Below, piece after piece: positions 7,989 through 16,016 of a stretch of DNA of 52,739 nt (position 1 is the stretch's first letter; the number at the start of each line of letters is the position of its first letter). Origin of the DNA: Acholeplasmatales bacterium (GTDB lineage: Bacteria; Bacillota_I; Bacilli_A; Acholeplasmatales; Anaeroplasmataceae); NCBI GenBank assembly GCA_024697825.1, contig JAILEP010000009.1, positions 1-52,739 of the forward strand, written 5' to 3'. The notes beneath the pieces are model-generated. The model did not search any database. It saw only the letters and a list, made by a program, of their open reading frames with translations, and was not told the DNA's origin. Both the position numbers and the translations under genes were made by a program.

Positions 7989-9224
7989 ATGAAAATTGCA
8001 GGCGTCGACGTTAAGGATTTAAAAAATGAGTATGGTACACCACTTTATATTTATGATGTGGAGCATCTAAAGAGAAATATGGAAGGTTACCTAAATTATT
8101 TCAAGTCTAACGAATTTGAAACTGAGGTATTATATGCATCTAAGGCATTTAATGTTAAGGAAATGGTAAGACTTGTTAAGAGTGAGGGAATGAGCCTTGA
8201 CTGTGTTTCTGAAGGAGAAATCTATACAGCTTTAGCAGTTGGATTTGATCCTGCAAAGATTTACTTCCATGGTAATAATAAGTCATATGCTGAATTAGAA
8301 TATGCTATTTCAAACAATATTGGTACAATCGTTGCTGATAATGTTATGGAGCTTGAGGTAATTGAAGAGATTGCTGCAAAGCTTAATAAGCATGTCAATG
8401 TTATGTTTAGAATGAATGTAGGTGTTGATGCACATACTCATAAATTCATTGTAACTGCACATGTTGATTCAAAGTTCGGTGTATTATATGGCAGTGATGA
8501 TTATAAGAAGATTTTAGAAATCTTTAAGAAGTCAAAGAATATGACATTCTTAGGATTCCATTCTCACATTGGCTCTCAGATTTTTGATCTAAATGCCTTC
8601 CAGGCAGCAGCTGAAAAGGTAATCGGCTATTGTAAGGATTTTGATTACCCTCTAGTAATCAATTTAGGTGGAGGCTACGCAGTACATTATACTGATGCTG
8701 ATGCACCTATCCCATTTGATAAGGTATCAAAGACATTAATTGATACAGTAGAAAAGGAATTAAAGAAGCAGAATGTAAAGATTAAAAAGCTTGCTATTGA
8801 ACCAGGTAGAAGTATTGTAGCTGAAGCTGGTTATACATTATATACAGTAGGCTTTACTAAAAAGACACCTAATAAGGAATATTATTTCATTGATGGTGGT
8901 ATGACAGATAATATCCGTCCTGCATTATATCAGGCTAAGTATGAGGCTGATATCGTTGGTAAGGAAAACGATAAGAAGGATCATATTGTAACAGTAGCTG
9001 GTAAGTGCTGTGAATCAGGAGATTTAATTATCGAAGGCTGTGCTCTTCCTAAGGCAGTTCCTGGTGATTTATTAATCACTTATACAACTGGTGCTTATGG
9101 ATATTCAATGGGCAGCAATTATAACAAGGCATTAACTCCAGCAGTTGTCTTTGTTGAAAATGGTAAGTCTAAGCTTGCTGTTAGACGTATGACATTTGAG
9201 GAGCTAATCGAAAGAGAGGTATAA
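7989..9224 (+). CDS. lysA: Diaminopimelate decarboxylase
   Basis: PLP enzyme that decarboxylates meso-diaminopimelate to L-lysine. 411 residues, family length. The PLP lysine is in VLYASKAFNV, the glycine-rich phosphate-binding turn is NLGGGYAV, the dimer-interface Cys is in GKCCESGD, and the C-terminal tyrosine loop is TTGAYGYSMGSNYN. The ribosome site GAGGAGG sits directly after the riboswitch terminator. It is first in a four-gene operon; dapF begins 3 nt downstream. Control by lysine through the upstream riboswitch is strongly implied. Confidence 0.97.
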   Translation: MKIAGVDVKDLKNEYGTPLYIYDVEHLKRNMEGYLNYFKSNEFETEVLYASKAFNVKEMVRLVKSEGMSLDCVSEGEIYTALAVGFDPAKIYFHGNNKSYAELEYAISNNIGTIVADNVMELEVIEEIAAKLNKHVNVMFRMNVGVDAHTHKFIVTAHVDSKFGVLYGSDDYKKILEIFKKSKNMTFLGFHSHIGSQIFDLNAFQAAAEKVIGYCKDFDYPLVINLGGGYAVHYTDADAPIPFDKVSKTLIDTVEKELKKQNVKIKKLAIEPGRSIVAEAGYTLYTVGFTKKTPNKEYYFIDGGMTDNIRPALYQAKYEADIVGKENDKKDHIVTVAGKCCESGDLIIEGCALPKAVPGDLLITYTTGAYGYSMGSNYNKALTPAVVFVENGKSKLAVRRMTFEELIEREV

Positions 9225-9227
9225 TTA

Positions 9228-10040
9228 GTGGAAGTTACTAAGATGCATTGCTCAGGCAATGACTTCTGTGTAATACCTTTCAAAGAAAAAACAGACAATA
9301 AAAGCTTAGCAGCAAAGCTTTGTAATAGAAAACTTGGTGTTGGGGCTGATGGTATGATAGTTGTTAAAACTGAACCAAGACCTGAAATGTTTTTCTATAA
9401 TGCTGATGGTACTCAAGCTTCAGTTTCTGGAAATGGCTTAATATGTTTTACAAGATATTGCTATGAGCATGGTCTTGTAAAGCATGGCAAGCTCGATATA
9501 TTAACTGGTACTGGTCCTGTTAGTGTAGAAATAGTAAATGGCGAATCGTTTGAATGTAAGGTTACAATTGGGAAACCTCTTTTTGCCAATTCTATGATTT
9601 ATGCAACAGACCCGGTTGATTGCTTTGGGAGAATGATTGATATTGATGGGGTAAAGGTAAATATTTATTCATTCTTTATGGGTACTATTCACACAGTAAT
9701 CTTTGTTGATAGCTTAGATGATGAGGTATTATCAATCGCAGAGAAGATTCATTCCTATAAGCTTTTTGCAAAGAAAACAAATGTCGACTTTGTTAAAATA
9801 AGAAAGAAGACAGAAATGGATGTTAAGACCTATGAACGCGGTGTCGGTTGGACATATGCAAGTGGTACTGGCTGTTGTGCAGCAGTAGTTGCAGCAAATA
9901 AGCTTGGTCTTGGCAGCACTAAGGTAAGATGTAACCTTGAGTTAGGTCATCTTGATATTGATATTAATAAGAAGGGTATTGTTTCAATGACAGGCCCTGC
10001 TGTTAAATTATTTACATGTAATTATGAGGAGGAAATGTAA
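9228..10040 (+). CDS. dapF: DapF-family protein lacking the canonical catalytic residues
   Basis: By position and overall sequence this is the diaminopimelate epimerase homologue (270 residues, GTG start with AGAGAGG upstream). It keeps the family landmarks: MHCSGNDF near the start, NADGTQASVSGNG, the YERG motif, and MTGPAV at the end. The known catalytic residues are not kept. The first cysteine (Cys73 in the Haemophilus enzyme, usually in MCGNG) is Ser67. The second (Cys217, usually in ACGTG) is Ser212. The glutamate of the GAGET motif is Trp208. The GNPH motif reads MGTIHT. A normal two-cysteine racemisation mechanism is therefore not possible as known. It may be inactive, use another mechanism, or act on another substrate. 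The operon context still argues for a role in lysine or DAP metabolism. Confidence 0.75.
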   Translation: MEVTKMHCSGNDFCVIPFKEKTDNKSLAAKLCNRKLGVGADGMIVVKTEPRPEMFFYNADGTQASVSGNGLICFTRYCYEHGLVKHGKLDILTGTGPVSVEIVNGESFECKVTIGKPLFANSMIYATDPVDCFGRMIDIDGVKVNIYSFFMGTIHTVIFVDSLDDEVLSIAEKIHSYKLFAKKTNVDFVKIRKKTEMDVKTYERGVGWTYASGTGCCAAVVAANKLGLGSTKVRCNLELGHLDIDINKKGIVSMTGPAVKLFTCNYEEEM

Positions 10041-10042
10041 TT

Positions 10043-10924
10043 ATGTTAAGAGGTAGTATTGTAGCATTAGTAACCCCATTTAACGCAGATGGAAGTGTTA
10101 ATTTCGAAGAGCTAGGCAAGTTATTAGATTATCATTGTGAGAACAATACAGGTGGTATTGTTATCCTTGGTACAACAGGTGAGGCTTCAACCTTATCATT
10201 TGAAGAGGAGGCTGAGGTTGTAAAGTTCTCTATTGAACGTGTGAACCATAGAGTTCCAGTTATCGTAGGTTCTGGTTCTAATGAAACAGCTAAGGCTGTA
10301 ACATATTCAAAGAAGTATTCTGAAATGGGGGCTGATTATGTTTTAGTAATCACTCCATATTATAATAAGACTAATGAGACTGGTCTTATTAAGCATTTTG
10401 AGGCAGTTGCAAATACATCAAAGTGTCCAGTAATTATGTATAATGTTCCAGGTAGAACTGGTATGAGCATTTCTATTACAGCTATGGAAAAGCTTGCAAA
10501 GCACCCTAATATTTATGGTATTAAGGAAGCATCTGGTAATATGAGCTATACTGCAAAGGTAGCAAGACTTTTAGGTCCTGATTTCCATATGTTCTCTGGT
10601 AATGATGATATTATCGTACCTATGATGTCTGTAGGTGCTGAGGGTGTTATTTCAGTATTAGCTAACGTTGCACCTAAGCAGACTGCAAAGATGTGTGAGC
10701 TATGCTTTGATGGTAAGTATACAGAGGCTATTAAGCTTCAGAATGACCTATTACCTTTAACTAATGATTTATTCTTAGAGGTAAACCCTATTCCAGTTAA
10801 GGAAGCTATGAATTACATGGGCTTCAATGTTGGTGGCTATAGAGCTCCACTTGATACAATGGATAAGGCAAAGGCAGAAATCCTTCACAAGGAAATTGAT
10901 AAGAATAAGGAGATTATTTTCTAA
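10043..10924 (+). CDS. dapA: 4-hydroxy-tetrahydrodipicolinate synthase
   Basis: Condenses pyruvate with aspartate semialdehyde, the committed step to DAP and lysine. 293 residues, standard TIM-barrel length. Schiff-base lysine is Lys161 in GIKEASG; the catalytic Tyr is in MYNVPGRTG; the threonine pair is in LGTTGEAS. AGGAGG precedes the ATG by 10 nt within the tail of the dapF homologue. The stop overlaps the dapB start (TAATG), which implies translational coupling. Confidence 0.97.
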   Translation: MLRGSIVALVTPFNADGSVNFEELGKLLDYHCENNTGGIVILGTTGEASTLSFEEEAEVVKFSIERVNHRVPVIVGSGSNETAKAVTYSKKYSEMGADYVLVITPYYNKTNETGLIKHFEAVANTSKCPVIMYNVPGRTGMSISITAMEKLAKHPNIYGIKEASGNMSYTAKVARLLGPDFHMFSGNDDIIVPMMSVGAEGVISVLANVAPKQTAKMCELCFDGKYTEAIKLQNDLLPLTNDLFLEVNPIPVKEAMNYMGFNVGGYRAPLDTMDKAKAEILHKEIDKNKEIIF

Positions 10925-11634
10925 TGAAAGCAGCAGTAGTTGGTTATGGAGCAATGGGTAAGATTCTATCAGAAATGCTAGGAGATGACCTATTCTTAAA
11001 TGTGGCTCCTGAATGTGAGCACAAGAATTTTGATAAGGTAGAAAAGCCAGAGGTTATTATTGACTTTTCAAATCCTGCAAACCTTGATATGATTTATGAT
11101 TATGTTAAGGCAACTAAGACTCCAGTTGTATTTGCAACAACAGGCTATACACCTGAACAGTTAGCTAAGATTGATGAATTATCAAAGGTAGCTCCAGTAT
11201 TAAGAAGTGCTAACTTTTCACTTGGTGTGATTGTACTAAATAGATTAGTAAAGGAAGTAACACCTTTACTTGAGGGCTATGATATTGAAATCGTAGAGGC
11301 TCATCATAATAAGAAGGTAGATGCACCTTCTGGTACAGCTAAGATGCTATTAAAGAGCGCTCAGGATGCAACAGGCTATGATGCTAAGCCAGGAAGAGAT
11401 GGCTACTGCCCACGTGCTAAGAACGAAATTGGTGTTCACGCAGTTAGAGGTGGTACAATCGTTGGTGAGCATGAGGTAATGTATTGTGGTACTGATGAGG
11501 TTATCACATTAAAGCATTCAGCTCAGTCAAAGAAGATTTTCGCTAATGGCGCAATCAAGGCTGCAAAGTGGTTAAAGGATCAAAAACCAGGCTTCTATGA
11601 CATGGAAGATGTCCTATTTGGAGCTAATAAGTAG
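10924..11634 (+). CDS. dapB: 4-hydroxy-tetrahydrodipicolinate reductase
   Basis: NAD(P)H-dependent reductase that follows DapA. 236 residues, the shorter form common in Firmicutes rather than the roughly 270 of E. coli. N-terminal nucleotide fold AVVGYGAMGK; catalytic block IVEAHHNKKVDAPSGTA with the His pair and Lys; RGGTIVGEHEV near the C-terminus. The ATG overlaps the dapA stop by one base. Later DAP steps such as dapD/dapH, an aminotransferase or a deacylase are not in the window, so the route to DAP in this organism is unresolved. Confidence 0.95.
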   Translation: MKAAVVGYGAMGKILSEMLGDDLFLNVAPECEHKNFDKVEKPEVIIDFSNPANLDMIYDYVKATKTPVVFATTGYTPEQLAKIDELSKVAPVLRSANFSLGVIVLNRLVKEVTPLLEGYDIEIVEAHHNKKVDAPSGTAKMLLKSAQDATGYDAKPGRDGYCPRAKNEIGVHAVRGGTIVGEHEVMYCGTDEVITLKHSAQSKKIFANGAIKAAKWLKDQKPGFYDMEDVLFGANK

Positions 11635-11689
11635 TCATTAAAAGGCATTAGTATTTAAAAATAATATAAAAATGCTATAAAACTAGTAT

Positions 11690-11759
11690 AAAATCAACAT
11701 TTTGTTCGCGTAGAAAAAACATTTGTAATTTTACCGCGAAAAAATTGTTGATTTTTTTT
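11690..11759 (+). terminator. Terminator of the lysA-dapFAB operon
   Basis: Long hairpin with arms 11690-11710 and 11735-11755 (19 of 21 pairs, extendable inward by GTA/TAC) followed by a run of U to 11759. Its right arm overlaps the -35 box of the asd promoter. Confidence 0.85.
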
Positions 11760-11776
11760 ATGGTTGGTAGTACAAT
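11748..11776 (+). promoter_or_regulatory. Promoter of asd-lysC
   Basis: TTGATT (11748-11753), 17-bp spacer, TACAAT (11771-11776). The -35 lies in the right arm of the dap operon terminator, so the pair is transcribed independently of the lysine riboswitch. Confidence 0.65.
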
Positions 11777-11814
11777 GGAAACATATATTTTTAATAAAAT
11801 GAGGAGTAATTACT

Positions 11815-12825
11815 ATGAAGACATACAACGTAGGTATTTTAGGCGCAACTGGTGCAGTTGGCCAGGAGATGTTAAAGGTTTTAGGTGAAAGAAATTTCCC
11901 TATTAATGAATTAAGATTATTAGCTTCACCAAGAAGTGTTGGTAAGAAGGTTACGTTCCAAGGTAAGGAATATACAATCCAGCTTGCAGCACATGACGCA
12001 TTTGAAGGCTTAGACATCGTTTTAGGTGCAGCATCTAATGCAGTAGCTAAGGAATATAAGGATGACATCGTAAAGGCAGGAGCTGTATTTATTGATAACT
12101 CTAGTGCATTCAGAATGGACCCAGAAATTCCTCTAGTTGTTCCAGAGATTAATCCTGAAGATATATTTAAGAACAAGGGTGTTATTGCTAACCCTAACTG
12201 TTCTACAATCATCACAGTAGTTGCAGTTAATGCAATTAATAAGCTTTCTAAGATTACAGCTTTGAACGCTGCAACTTACCAGGCTACATCAGGAGCTGGT
12301 GCTGCAGGTCCAGTTGAATTACGTGAAGAAGAGGAAGCATTACTTCATGGTGGTGCTATTGAACCAAAGGTATTCCAGTATCAGATTGCTGAAAATGTAA
12401 TTCCTCATATTGGTTCATTCAATGAGGATGGATATACTACAGAAGAAATGAAGATGCAGAATGAAGGTCGTAAGATCATGCATTTACCTGATTTAAAGGT
12501 AACTTGTACTTGTGTTCGTGTACCAGTAGTTCGTTCTCATTCTATTTGTGTAACTGTTTATACAGAAAAGCCTGTTGAGCTAGATGATGTTAGAAAGGTT
12601 ATTTCTGAAGCTAAGGGTACAGTATTATATGATGTACCAGCTGAAAAGAAGTATCCAATGCCTATCGTTACAAGTGATCAGGATTTAGTATACGTTGGTC
12701 GTATCCGTAAGGATTTAATCCATGAAAATGGTACTACACTTTGGTGTGCAGGCGATCAGGTAAGAAAGGGTGCAGCTACTAACGCAGTTCAGATTGCATT
12801 AGTTTTAGTTGGTTTAGAGGCATAA
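11815..12825 (+). CDS. asd: Aspartate-semialdehyde dehydrogenase
   Basis: Reduces beta-aspartyl phosphate to aspartate semialdehyde with NADPH. 336 residues. NADP-binding GATGAVGQEM at the N-terminus; the nucleophile is Cys129 in NPNCSTI; the later active-site region contains RVPVVRSHS with the catalytic His. ATGAGGAG lies upstream of the ATG. The product feeds dapA and could also feed the carboxyspermidine pathway encoded near 36.3 kb. It is coupled to lysC, which starts 1 nt after the stop. Confidence 0.97.
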   Translation: MKTYNVGILGATGAVGQEMLKVLGERNFPINELRLLASPRSVGKKVTFQGKEYTIQLAAHDAFEGLDIVLGAASNAVAKEYKDDIVKAGAVFIDNSSAFRMDPEIPLVVPEINPEDIFKNKGVIANPNCSTIITVVAVNAINKLSKITALNAATYQATSGAGAAGPVELREEEEALLHGGAIEPKVFQYQIAENVIPHIGSFNEDGYTTEEMKMQNEGRKIMHLPDLKVTCTCVRVPVVRSHSICVTVYTEKPVELDDVRKVISEAKGTVLYDVPAEKKYPMPIVTSDQDLVYVGRIRKDLIHENGTTLWCAGDQVRKGAATNAVQIALVLVGLEA

Positions 12826-12826
12826 T

Positions 12827-14131
12827 ATGTTAAAGGTTGTAAAGTTTGGTGGTAGCTCACTATCTTGTGCTACACAGTTCGAAAAAGTAAAGAATATTGT
12901 TTTAGGCGATTCAACAAGACAGATTGTTGTATGCTCTGCATTAGGTAAGAGAGAAAAGACAGACACTAAAATTACTGACTTATTATTTATCCTACATGCA
13001 CATTTAAAGTATTCAGTTCCTTATGAAGAAATTTGGAATATGATATATGACAGATTCCTAGGCGTACAGGCTGATTTAAATATTTCTTATGACATCAAGA
13101 ATGATCTTGATGCTTTAAAGGGCGAATTAAACAAGAACATTAGCCAGGATTACCTAGTAAGCCGTGGTGAGTTCTTAACATCTAAGCTTATGGCTGCTTA
13201 TTTAGGCTATACATTCGTAGATTCTAAGGATTTATTAAGATATAACTACGATGGTAAGCTAGATGAGGAATTAACAGAAAAGAATGTTAAGCTTGCCTTC
13301 TCTAAGTATGGCAAGATTGTAGTACCAGGTTTCTATGGTGCTTATCCTAATGGTTCTGTAAAGCTTTTATCTAGAGGTGGATCAGATGTTACTGGTTCAA
13401 TCCTAGCTAAGTGCTTAAATGTTTCAGTTTATGAAAACTGGACAGACGTTTCTGGTGTACTTGCATGTGATCCAAGAATCGTTAAGAACCCTCGTGCAAT
13501 TAAGGAAATTACTTACGCTGAATTAAGAGAATTATCTTACATGGGTGCATCAGTACTTCATGAAGAAACTGTATTCCCTGTTCAGGGCTTAAATATTCCT
13601 ATCAATATCAGAAATACAAACGAGCCTGAAAATCCAGGTACAATGATTTTAAATGAATGTACAGATGAAACAAATGTAGTAACTGGTCTTGCGGGTAAGA
13701 AGGATTTCGTTGCCTTCAATATTTATAAGGACCACATGGCTGATAAGGTTGGCTTCCTAAAGTCTGCTTTAGAGGTATTTGAAAAGTATGAAGTATCTGT
13801 TGAACATGTTCCAACTGGTATCGATTCATTCTCAGTTATCGTTTCTGGTGATCAGGTTGACAAGTGCAAGTATGAGCTTGTAACAGAAATCAAGAAGCAG
13901 TTAGACTGTGATGTTGAGGTTGAAACTAACATTGCCTTAGTTGCAATCGTTGGTAGAAATATGGCTAAGAGAAGTGGTGTATGTGGTAAGATCTTCGCTG
14001 CATTAGGTGAGGAAAATATCAATGTTAGACTTCTTGCTCAGGGTCCAAATGAATTAAATATCATTATCGGTGTAAGCCAGAATGATTTCGAAAAGACTCT
14101 TCAGGCATTATACGAAAGCTTAGTTAGATAA
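12827..14131 (+). CDS. lysC: Aspartate kinase
   Basis: Phosphorylates L-aspartate, the first step of the aspartate family. 434 residues. The N-terminal KFGGSSL motif and the SRGGSDVTGS segment are kinase signatures. The C-terminal part contains two ACT domains (for example KVGFLKSALEVFEKYEVSVE and VGRNMAKRSGVCGKIFAALG), the usual feedback site. Which amino acid inhibits it cannot be read from sequence. AGAGG lies 8 nt before the ATG, within the end of asd. Confidence 0.95.
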   Translation: MLKVVKFGGSSLSCATQFEKVKNIVLGDSTRQIVVCSALGKREKTDTKITDLLFILHAHLKYSVPYEEIWNMIYDRFLGVQADLNISYDIKNDLDALKGELNKNISQDYLVSRGEFLTSKLMAAYLGYTFVDSKDLLRYNYDGKLDEELTEKNVKLAFSKYGKIVVPGFYGAYPNGSVKLLSRGGSDVTGSILAKCLNVSVYENWTDVSGVLACDPRIVKNPRAIKEITYAELRELSYMGASVLHEETVFPVQGLNIPINIRNTNEPENPGTMILNECTDETNVVTGLAGKKDFVAFNIYKDHMADKVGFLKSALEVFEKYEVSVEHVPTGIDSFSVIVSGDQVDKCKYELVTEIKKQLDCDVEVETNIALVAIVGRNMAKRSGVCGKIFAALGEENINVRLLAQGPNELNIIIGVSQNDFEKTLQALYESLVR

Positions 14132-14141
14132 TACATTTTAT

Positions 14142-14248
14142 TTGTGTTAAGCCGAAGACTCTTGTAAATAAATATAAGTCTTTTACTCATTTAATTCCCA
14201 TGCAAAAGCCGCTTATATTTATAATTATTACAGGAGTCAAGGCCACAA
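14142..14248 (+). ncRNA. Candidate structured RNA or leader before the zinc-ribbon gene
   Basis: A single long interrupted hairpin fills most of the 144-nt gap after lysC. Pairs are TTGTG/CACAA (14142-14146 with 14244-14248), GCC/GGC (14151-14153 with 14241-14243), an 11-bp stem (14157-14167 with 14228-14238, one G-U), and a perfect 11-bp stem (14168-14178 with 14212-14222). The 33-nt apical region can form CTTTT/AAAAG. No U-tract follows, so it is not a simple terminator. The start might lie near 14139, downstream of GATAAT (14127-14132). I recognise no known RNA family; it is an own-promoter leader or small RNA by inference. Confidence 0.5.
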
Positions 14249-14275
14249 CTATAATTTTAAAGGGAGAATATGCTT

Positions 14276-14644
14276 ATGATTTATTGCGAATACTGTGGTT
14301 CACAGTTAGATGACAATACAAAATTTTGTCCACATTGTGGTGCAAAGGTTACTTCTAGACCAACACCTAATAAACCTACATATGAGCCAAAGAATAATTC
14401 CACAACTACAGCTACAGTAGCCCCAAAGCAGCCAGCAATTAAAGGATTTGGTTTAGGATTCTTAATTGTAGTACTTGCAAGCTTTTTTGGCGCAGGTATT
14501 ATTGGTATTGTAGCATTTGTATTAGTATTAGTGGTGGGTGATTCAGGTGCTAAGAAGGGCGCCTTAGTTGGATTCCTTTTACCATTACTACTTGTTGTTT
14601 TCTTCTTTATATTTGTAATTTCTTTAGGCTTATTAGCTTTATAA
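14276..14644 (+). CDS. Zinc-ribbon membrane protein of unknown function
   Basis: About 122 residues. An N-terminal zinc ribbon has two CxxC knuckles (CEYCG and CPHCG), a Pro/Thr/Lys-rich linker follows, and then two strongly hydrophobic segments (around residues 50-80 and 95-120) predict a membrane anchor. The start is chosen at ATG 14276 because AGGGAG lies 9 nt upstream; the ATG at 14270 is only 3 nt from it. This architecture is common among small Firmicutes proteins of unknown role. It is preceded by a long structured leader and followed by a strong terminator, so it forms its own unit. Confidence 0.75.
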   Translation: MIYCEYCGSQLDDNTKFCPHCGAKVTSRPTPNKPTYEPKNNSTTTATVAPKQPAIKGFGLGFLIVVLASFFGAGIIGIVAFVLVLVVGDSGAKKGALVGFLLPLLLVVFFFIFVISLGLLAL

Positions 14645-14652
14645 AAATAATT

Positions 14653-14684
14653 AAGTACTCTATTAGATTAGAGTACTTTTTTAG
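14653..14684 (+). terminator. Terminator of the zinc-ribbon gene
   Basis: Perfect 10-bp arms AAGTACTCTA (14653-14662) and TAGAGTACTT (14669-14678), 6-nt loop, then a U-tract. Confidence 0.9.
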
Positions 14685-14690
14685 CGCTCA

Positions 14691-14716
14691 AAAAAAGGCT
14701 GATTAATCAGCCTTTT
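14691..14716 (-). terminator. Terminator of the ATP-grasp gene, containing its stop codon
   Basis: A 24-bp perfect palindrome (14693-14716) whose arms are AAAAGGCTGATT and its complement. The minus-strand stop codon (14703-14705) is inside the stem, and A-runs at 14691-14696 provide the U-tract for minus-strand transcripts. Confidence 0.85.
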
Positions 14717-15896
14717 CATGAACCATGTCTCTAAATTTTTCTAAATCCTCAATGAATTCAAATCTTGCAATAAAGAATTCATTACCCATTGCCCCAGATA
14801 GAACATCACTCATTCTACCATGCATCTGAATATAAGGGTATAGCTTATGAATATCATCATAGGTATATTTATATTTGATTCTATCACGTCTACCACAGTA
14901 GATACAGTAATACTTAGGTAGGGTTAAATCTACATTTACAATCTTATTATATGCCATTACATCCGCATAAATCTGATATGTATCTACAGACTGACCAAAG
15001 TTGATCATATCTGGAGTGAATCCTCCAGGTGGACGCATGTTAACCTCTAGGGCTACAATATCACCAATTTTACCAAGACCCTTCTTAGCCTTAGTTAGAC
15101 GGAAGAACTCTAAATGGAAATATCTAGATTTAATATTGAATGCCTTTAATACCTTTTGACCAATTTCTCTAATGTCATCAGGTACTTCCTTATTAATATA
15201 ATATGAGAATTCAAGATTTTCATTTACAATATCCATAATTGAAGGTGGGAATACCTCGTTATCACAGAATACTACATTTGAATCTGCATCACAGATTCCA
15301 TCAAATGAAGTAATCTTACCAGTGATAAATTCCTCCATAATATATGGAACCTGGAATCCACTTTCATGGAATTTCTTTAAATCAGTTTTATTAGTGATTT
15401 TATAAGTTGCAGAAGCGCCAACTCCTACATTAGGCTTAACAACTACTGGGAAGCCAACCTCTTCCTCAATAAATTTTAAGTCCTCTTCATAATTAGTAAC
15501 GAATTTATATCTAGCTACTGGTACACCAGCCTTGATATAGAAATCCTTCATATCACTCTTTGATGTAAATGATATAACATCACTTGTCTTAGCTCCTGTA
15601 ATATTGAAATCAGTTCTAAGTCTAGCATCCTGTCTTAGCCAGTATTCATTGTTTGATTCTAAGAAATCAATCTTACCATATTTGAAGGCAAAGAAGGCAA
15701 CTGCTCGATATACCTCATCATAGCTTTCAAGTGAATTAACCTTATAATATTCAGTTAAGGAATCCTTAACCTCCTTATCAAGCTCATTGTATGGTGTATC
15801 ACCAATACCTAGAACATTGAATTTATTCTTTTTTAATCTGCTGCAAAAATTGTAATAATTTTTTGGGAAAGCAGGAGATATGAATACAAAGTTCAT
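14703..15896 (-). CDS. Orphan ATP-grasp domain enzyme
   Basis: 397 residues. The N-terminal pre-ATP-grasp fold begins with a FISPAFPKNYYNFCSRLKK segment. The central ATP-grasp domain has FPVVVKPNVGVGASATYKI (ATP-binding lysine and glycine loop), PYIMEEFITG, and the metal-binding LEVNMRPPGGFTPD. Such enzymes ligate a carboxylate to an amine or thiol through an acyl phosphate. General resemblance is to the carbamoyl-phosphate synthase and biotin carboxylase superfamily, but it lacks their other domains and the substrate is unknown. The start at 15896 is supported by AGAGGTGAT on the minus strand. Single gene with a TATAAT-like -10 at 15918-15923 (minus strand). No biosynthetic partner is adjacent. 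Confidence 0.8.
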   Translation of the reverse strand: MNFVFISPAFPKNYYNFCSRLKKNKFNVLGIGDTPYNELDKEVKDSLTEYYKVNSLESYDEVYRAVAFFAFKYGKIDFLESNNEYWLRQDARLRTDFNITGAKTSDVISFTSKSDMKDFYIKAGVPVARYKFVTNYEEDLKFIEEEVGFPVVVKPNVGVGASATYKITNKTDLKKFHESGFQVPYIMEEFITGKITSFDGICDADSNVVFCDNEVFPPSIMDIVNENLEFSYYINKEVPDDIREIGQKVLKAFNIKSRYFHLEFFRLTKAKKGLGKIGDIVALEVNMRPPGGFTPDMINFGQSVDTYQIYADVMAYNKIVNVDLTLPKYYCIYCGRRDRIKYKYTYDDIHKLYPYIQMHGRMSDVLSGAMGNEFFIARFEFIEDLEKFRDMVHEKAD

Positions 15897-15978
15897 ATAA
15901 ATCACCTCTTTAGTTGAATTATATCACAAAGAAGGTTTTTGTTATAGTTATTATCTTTAAATAAATGGCTTTTTCAAG

Positions 15979-15984
15979 TATAAT
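15979..15984 (+). promoter_or_regulatory. -10 element before the membrane protein gene
   Basis: TATAAT at 15979-15984, with only a poor TTTAAA -35 at 15956-15961. It is 33 nt before the start codon. Confidence 0.45.
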
Positions 15985-16016
15985 ATTAGTAGTATTTACG
16001 GATAGAAGGTGAGAAT

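Noticed and set aside
11694-12215. Minus-strand frame of 173 codons opposite the start of asd
   Set aside because: Shadow of asd and of the upstream terminator; no ribosome site or family resemblance.
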